10,130 bases of DNA. It comes from Flammeovirgaceae bacterium. GTDB taxonomy: Bacteria; Bacteroidota; Bacteroidia; Cytophagales; Cyclobacteriaceae. Shown in pieces: positions 7,171-10,130 of this stretch (the stretch's first letter is position 1; every line of letters begins with the position of its first letter). The notes under the pieces were generated by a model. It was given only the letters and a program-made list of their open reading frames with translations, was not told the DNA's origin and ran no database searches. The position numbers and the translations under genes are program-made. The stretch is taken from positions 1 to 10,130 of the forward strand of contig CANGUI010000043.1 in the NCBI GenBank assembly GCA_947457025.1, read 5' to 3'.

Positions 7171-7185
7171 GTAACTTGACACCGA

Positions 7186-9336
7186 ATGTCAAAGAAAAAA
7201 TTGCAAGCCCGCCACGCACACCGCGAAACGGCGAACCGAACGTCCATCTACCAAAGCATTTTGCGTGTCTTCGATGAAGCGCCCGGTAAAGCTTTTAACT
7301 TCAAACAAGTTGCAAAAAAGGCCGGCGCAAAAAATAAAGCCCAGAATGAACAACTCTTCAGTGCACTCGAGAAACTCGAAAATGCGGGAAAAATCCGCCA
7401 CCTGCCTAACGGCAATTACGTCTCCACGCGCAAAGGAAAAATCCTGACCGGCACGGTCGACCATGTTCATCCGCGCTTCGCCTATATCGTTACCGGTATC
7501 GAGGGGCAAAAAGATATTTTCGTAAAAACCCACGATCTCGACACGGCGCTGCATGGCGACACCGTAGAGGTGGAACTCTCCACCCGCCAGACGGGCGAAA
7601 ACCCGGAAGGCCAGGTCGTGCGCGTAGTGCAACGCGCCCGCTCCCGCTTTGTTGGGCGGCTGGAACTCTCCAAAAATTATGCGTTCGTTGTCCCCGACTT
7701 CAAAAAAATCTACCAGGATTTTTTCATCTATCCCGAGCATACTGGCCAGGCGCAGGCGAACGACAAGGTGGTGATTGAAGTAACGCGCTGGGGCGATGGC
7801 GACCGCAGCCCGGAAGCAAAAGTGGTGGAGATACTCGGCAAGACCGGCGAAAACGAAGCCGAGATCCACTCCATCATGGCAGAATTTGATCTGCCCTTTC
7901 GGTTTCCGGATGATGTACTGCGCGAATCCGAAACCATTCACGAAGGCATCAGCCCGGAAGAAGTCGGGAAGCGGTGGGATTTCCGCGGCGTGCCCACCTT
8001 CACCATCGACCCCGAAGATGCCAAAGACTTTGACGATGCCATCTCCTTTCGGCAACTGGAGAACGGCCATTACGAAATTGGCGTACACATTGCCGACGTA
8101 ACCCACTATGTGCGCCCCGGCACGGTGCTGGAAGCAGAGGCCTTCGACCGCGCCACCTCCGTGTACCTGGTCGATCGAACCGTGCCCATGTTGCCAGAGC
8201 GGCTCTCCAACCATCTCTGCTCGCTGCGGCCACACGAAGAGAAACTTACGTTCTCGGCCGTGTTCGAAATGGATGCGAAGGGGAAAATCCACCGCGAATG
8301 GTACGGGCGCACGGTGATCTATTCCAATCATCGCTTCACCTACGAACAGGCCCAGGAAGTCATCGAAACCGGAAAAGGCATGTTTGCGGATGAACTGAAA
8401 ATCCTGAACGACCTGCACCACCTGCTGCGCCGCGAGCGCTACAAAAAAGGGGCCGTAAATTTCGAAACCACCGAAGTAAAATTTAAGCTGGACGAAAAAG
8501 GCAAACCGCTGGCGGTCGTACCCAAAATCCGAAAAGATGCCCACAAGCTCATTGAAGAATTTATGCTGCTCGCCAACCGGGGCGTGGCAACCTTCATCTT
8601 CAACCGGAAGAAAAAAGGTGAGCCCGATACATTCGTGTACCGCACCCACGATGCCCCTGACGACGAAAAGGTGAGCGCCTTTGCCAAGTTTGCTTCCCAG
8701 TTTGGACACAAACTCCTGCTTCACGAAAAAACCCTCAGCCGGTCGCTCAACAAACTCATGGACGAAATTGAAGGCAAGCCCGAGCAACATGTGCTGCAGT
8801 CGCTGGCCGTGCGCGCCATGGCGAAAGCCAAATACACCACCGAACCCAAAGGCCACTTCGGCCTCGCCTTCGAACACTACACACACTTTACCTCACCCAT
8901 CCGCCGCTATCCGGATATGCTGGTGCACCGCCTCCTGCAGCACTACCTCGAAGAGGGCAAGCCGGCCAACCGCAAGGAATACGAAGACCGCTGCATCCAC
9001 TCCAGCGAGCGCGAGAAACGCGCGGCCGATGCCGAGCGCGCATCCATCAAATACAAGCAGGTGGAGTTCATGAGCCTCCAGGCCGACAAACCCTACCGCG
9101 GACTCATTTCCGGCGTTACGGATTTTGGGATCTTCGTGGAAATCATCGACACGAAGTGTGAGGGCATGGTGCGACTGGCCGATCTGAAAGACGATTTTTA
9201 CGAATACGATGAGCGCAGCTACCGCGTCATCGGCCGCAGACGCAAAAAAATCTACCAGCTCGGCGACGAAGTGGTGGTGCGCATCAAAAAATGCGACGTG
9301 GATCGCCGCCTGATTGACCTGGCATTTGACGCTTAA
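7186..9336 (+). CDS. rnr: Ribonuclease R (RNB-family 3'-5' exoribonuclease)
   Basis: RNase R degrades RNA, including structured RNA, from the 3' end in the cytoplasm (mRNA turnover, rRNA quality control). The 716-residue chain shows the usual order: an N-terminal winged-helix-like region (about 18-85), two cold-shock domains (about 85-220), the RNB catalytic domain (about 260-590) and a C-terminal S1 domain (about 634-712, starting YRGLISGVTDFGIFVEI). In the signature TIDPEDAKDFDDAISF the metal-binding aspartates are Asp275, Asp281, Asp283 and Asp284, three positions later than Asp272, 278, 280 and 281 of E. coli RNase R. Tyr327 (TSVYLVDRTVPMLPERLSN) matches the base-stacking tyrosine, and HFTSPIRRYPDMLVHR (567-582) is intact. 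The chain ends just after S1 and lacks the Lys-rich tail of the E. coli protein (about 813 residues), as in many other phyla. The ATG at 7186 is preceded by no clear ribosome site. Confidence 0.96.
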   Translation: MSKKKLQARHAHRETANRTSIYQSILRVFDEAPGKAFNFKQVAKKAGAKNKAQNEQLFSALEKLENAGKIRHLPNGNYVSTRKGKILTGTVDHVHPRFAYIVTGIEGQKDIFVKTHDLDTALHGDTVEVELSTRQTGENPEGQVVRVVQRARSRFVGRLELSKNYAFVVPDFKKIYQDFFIYPEHTGQAQANDKVVIEVTRWGDGDRSPEAKVVEILGKTGENEAEIHSIMAEFDLPFRFPDDVLRESETIHEGISPEEVGKRWDFRGVPTFTIDPEDAKDFDDAISFRQLENGHYEIGVHIADVTHYVRPGTVLEAEAFDRATSVYLVDRTVPMLPERLSNHLCSLRPHEEKLTFSAVFEMDAKGKIHREWYGRTVIYSNHRFTYEQAQEVIETGKGMFADELKILNDLHHLLRRERYKKGAVNFETTEVKFKLDEKGKPLAVVPKIRKDAHKLIEEFMLLANRGVATFIFNRKKKGEPDTFVYRTHDAPDDEKVSAFAKFASQFGHKLLLHEKTLSRSLNKLMDEIEGKPEQHVLQSLAVRAMAKAKYTTEPKGHFGLAFEHYTHFTSPIRRYPDMLVHRLLQHYLEEGKPANRKEYEDRCIHSSEREKRAADAERASIKYKQVEFMSLQADKPYRGLISGVTDFGIFVEIIDTKCEGMVRLADLKDDFYEYDERSYRVIGRRRKKIYQLGDEVVVRIKKCDVDRRLIDLAFDA

Positions 9337-9446
9337 TCCATCCACAAAAGAGCGTGCTCTCAAGAAAGCCTGTGGGGCTGTTGTTCATCCGAACATGAAA
9401 CTCCCGGATAGCAAAAGACTCCCGTACACCGGGCTGTCTTTCACCC

Positions 9447-9463
9447 GGCACGCTCGGAGTGCC
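9447..9463. promoter_or_regulatory. Inverted repeat GGCAC-N7-GTGCC just upstream of the -7 box
   Basis: Perfect 5-base arms, GGCAC (9447-9451) and GTGCC (9459-9463), flank seven bases and end 12 bases before the TAACTTTG box. The dyad covers the zone where a Bacteroidetes -33 element would be expected, and no TTTG is seen there. It is followed by ACATAAAAAAT rather than a T-tract, so it does not look like a terminator for rnr. A partly overlapping stem CCGGG (9429-9433) / CCCGG (9444-9448) is also possible. An operator role is inferred only from position. Confidence 0.3.
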
Positions 9464-9475
9464 ACATAAAAAATC

Positions 9476-9483
9476 TAACTTTG
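9476..9483 (+). promoter_or_regulatory. Candidate Bacteroidetes -7 promoter box (TAACTTTG)
   Basis: TAACTTTG matches the phylum's TAnnTTTG consensus exactly and lies in the gap upstream of the polyprenyl synthase gene. Transcription would start about six to ten bases downstream, close to the ATG at 9496 of a short open frame. This would give the synthase mRNA a leader of about 130 bases that contains the two-hairpin element. No -33 TTTG is visible at 19-21 bases upstream, which lowers confidence. Confidence 0.45.
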
Positions 9484-9495
9484 GGCCCACGCACG

Positions 9496-9603
9496 ATGAA
9501 CCTTAATTTACGAGATATTTTTTGGGCGTTACCCCGGGCTGCGCCCAGGGTCGGGCTATCCGCTGCAATCCCGCTTGGGCGGGATTTCCGCTCCTATCCC
9601 TAA
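9496..9603 (+). other. Short 35-codon open frame in the leader of the polyprenyl synthase gene (probably not a conserved protein)
   Basis: The frame begins with ATG at 9496 (MNLNLRDIFWALPRAAPR...) and ends with TAA at 9601-9603, whose bases are the first three of the repeat-like element's terminal TAACGC. Most of the peptide is therefore a translation of the element, and such peptides are often annotated as spurious small proteins. It sits 13 bases after the -7-like box, so the first AUG of the probable transcript would be this one, which leaves open a role as a regulatory upstream frame. It stops 18 bases before the synthase ATG. I see no domain. Confidence 0.3.
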
Positions 9604-9608
9604 CGCAA
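9522..9608. repeat. Structured repeat-like intergenic element with terminal inverted repeats and two hairpins
   Basis: The element is bounded by short inverted ends: TTGGGCGTTA (9522-9531) and TAACGCAA (9601-9608), with GCGTTA/TAACGC exactly complementary. Inside are two stems. Stem 1 spans 9531-9551: ACCC pairs with GGGT and GGGC with GCCC, with one C-A mismatch and a TGC loop. Stem 2 spans 9567-9586: AATCCCGC pairs perfectly with GCGGGATT around a TTGG loop. From memory, sequences of this form (GGCGTTACCC..., then a palindromic core, then ...ATCCCTAACGC) are scattered through many Bacteroidetes genomes, much like REP/BIME elements. This window holds only one copy, so the repeat status cannot be shown here. 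It lies between the candidate promoter and the start of the polyprenyl synthase gene. Confidence 0.6.
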
Positions 9609-9621
9609 GATACCCCCAGCC

Positions 9622-10130
9622 ATGAACCTGCTCCCTGCCATCGAAAAAGAAATCGCCCGACAAAAATTCGGGAAGTCGCCAGCCTCACTCTACGAGCCGA
9701 TCCGCTACATCATGCAACTCGGGGGCAAGCGCCTGCGCCCGCAGTTGGTCTGCCTGGCCTTCGCGCTGTATAAGAAGAATGTGCAACACATCATACCGCT
9801 GGCTGTTGCTGTAGAGGCTTTTCATAATTTCACCTTGCTCCACGATGACATCATGGACCAGGCCCCCCTGCGCAGGGGGCATCCCACCGTACACGAAAAA
9901 TGGAATGTCAACACCGCGATTCTTTCGGGCGACGTAATGCTGGTGAAGGTGTACGACATGCTGCTGGCCCTGCCGGACAAACAGATCAAGGATGCCCTGC
10001 GTGCCTTCAACCAATGCGCCGCCGGTGTGTGCGAGGGCCAGCAGTGGGACATGGAGTTTGAAACACGCCCGGTTGTAACGGTAAAAGAATACACCGAGAT
10101 GATTCGGCTGAAAACGGCTGTGTTGCTGGG
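9622..10130 (+). CDS. Polyprenyl (short-chain isoprenyl) diphosphate synthase, N-terminal part (cut by window end)
   Basis: The first 169 residues are visible; the frame runs off the window without a stop (family length is usually 320-330). The enzyme condenses isopentenyl diphosphate with allylic diphosphates to make farnesyl, geranylgeranyl or longer chains for quinones, carotenoids or undecaprenyl carriers. Visible motifs are LGGKRLRPQLV (33-43), the first Asp-rich motif LLHDDIMDQAPLRRGHPTVH (72-91, Asp75, Asp76, Asp79), SGDVML (102-107), the Gln of EGQQWDME (138-145) and Lys164-Thr165 of IRLKTAVLL. The second Asp-rich motif lies beyond the window. The first motif is DDxxD without the two-residue insertion of classical bacterial farnesyl synthases, and Phe70 sits five residues before it, a position known to influence chain length. 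Product length cannot be fixed from this part. The ATG at 9622 gives the normal family N-terminus. Confidence 0.93.
   Translation, partial: MNLLPAIEKEIARQKFGKSPASLYEPIRYIMQLGGKRLRPQLVCLAFALYKKNVQHIIPLAVAVEAFHNFTLLHDDIMDQAPLRRGHPTVHEKWNVNTAILSGDVMLVKVYDMLLALPDKQIKDALRAFNQCAAGVCEGQQWDMEFETRPVVTVKEYTEMIRLKTAVLL

Noticed and set aside
7189..8886. A 565-codon open frame on the minus strand, opposite rnr.
   Set aside because: It is fully antisense to a complete, highly conserved RNase R with all motifs; its translation shows no family pattern and the openness follows from codon bias of the sense gene.
9400..9424. Direct repeat ACTCCCG (9400-9406 and 9418-9424) in the rnr-synthase gap.
   Set aside because: Only seven bases match, with two copies and no extension; this is too short to support a binding-site array or a CRISPR-like repeat.

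Overview
The window reads as an ordinary, gene-dense chromosomal stretch from a Bacteroidetes bacterium, most likely of the Cytophagales type (about half GC). This rests on four things. The gene set includes secreted or cell-envelope proteins that I know only from this phylum. Recognisable Shine-Dalgarno sequences are largely missing before the starts. A TAACTTTG box matches the Bacteroidetes -7 promoter consensus (TAnnTTTG). A structured intergenic element near 9522-9608 resembles, from memory, a dispersed repeat of Bacteroidetes genomes. No phage, insertion sequence, CRISPR, tRNA or rRNA is visible, and base composition gives no clear sign of recent transfer.

Layout. Positions 1-1684 are the 3' part of a large conserved protein of unknown function that starts outside the window. 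A MpaB/latex-clearing-type oxygenase (DUF2236) follows at 1843-2886, then a secreted MORN/YwqK-like protein at 2919-3737. The latter runs tail to tail, with a 7-base overlap, into a minus-strand yraN gene (3731-4081). From an 85-base divergent gap, a plus-strand series begins: a bifunctional phosphoglucose/phosphomannose isomerase (4167-5165), lipB (5162-5896, overlapping by 4 bases and starting with GTG), a 134-residue protein of unknown function (5901-6305), a DEDDy 3'-5' exonuclease (6425-7138), ribonuclease R (7186-9336) and a polyprenyl diphosphate synthase cut by the window end (9622-10130).

Functionally this is housekeeping: sugar-phosphate interconversion, lipoate attachment, nucleic-acid processing and isoprenoid synthesis. 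The isomerase, lipB and the 134-residue gene form the tightest unit (4-base overlap, then a 4-base gap) and are probably co-transcribed. The exonuclease and RNase R follow after gaps of 119 and 47 bases.

The most unusual part is the 285-base gap between rnr and the polyprenyl synthase gene. It holds, in order, a dyad, a -7-like box, a 35-codon open frame and the two-hairpin repeat-like element, which lies between the probable promoter and the start codon. I saw no new multi-gene system. The best leads are this leader region, the stand-alone MpaB-family enzyme, and the three uncharacterised proteins (1-1684, 2919-3737, 5901-6305).
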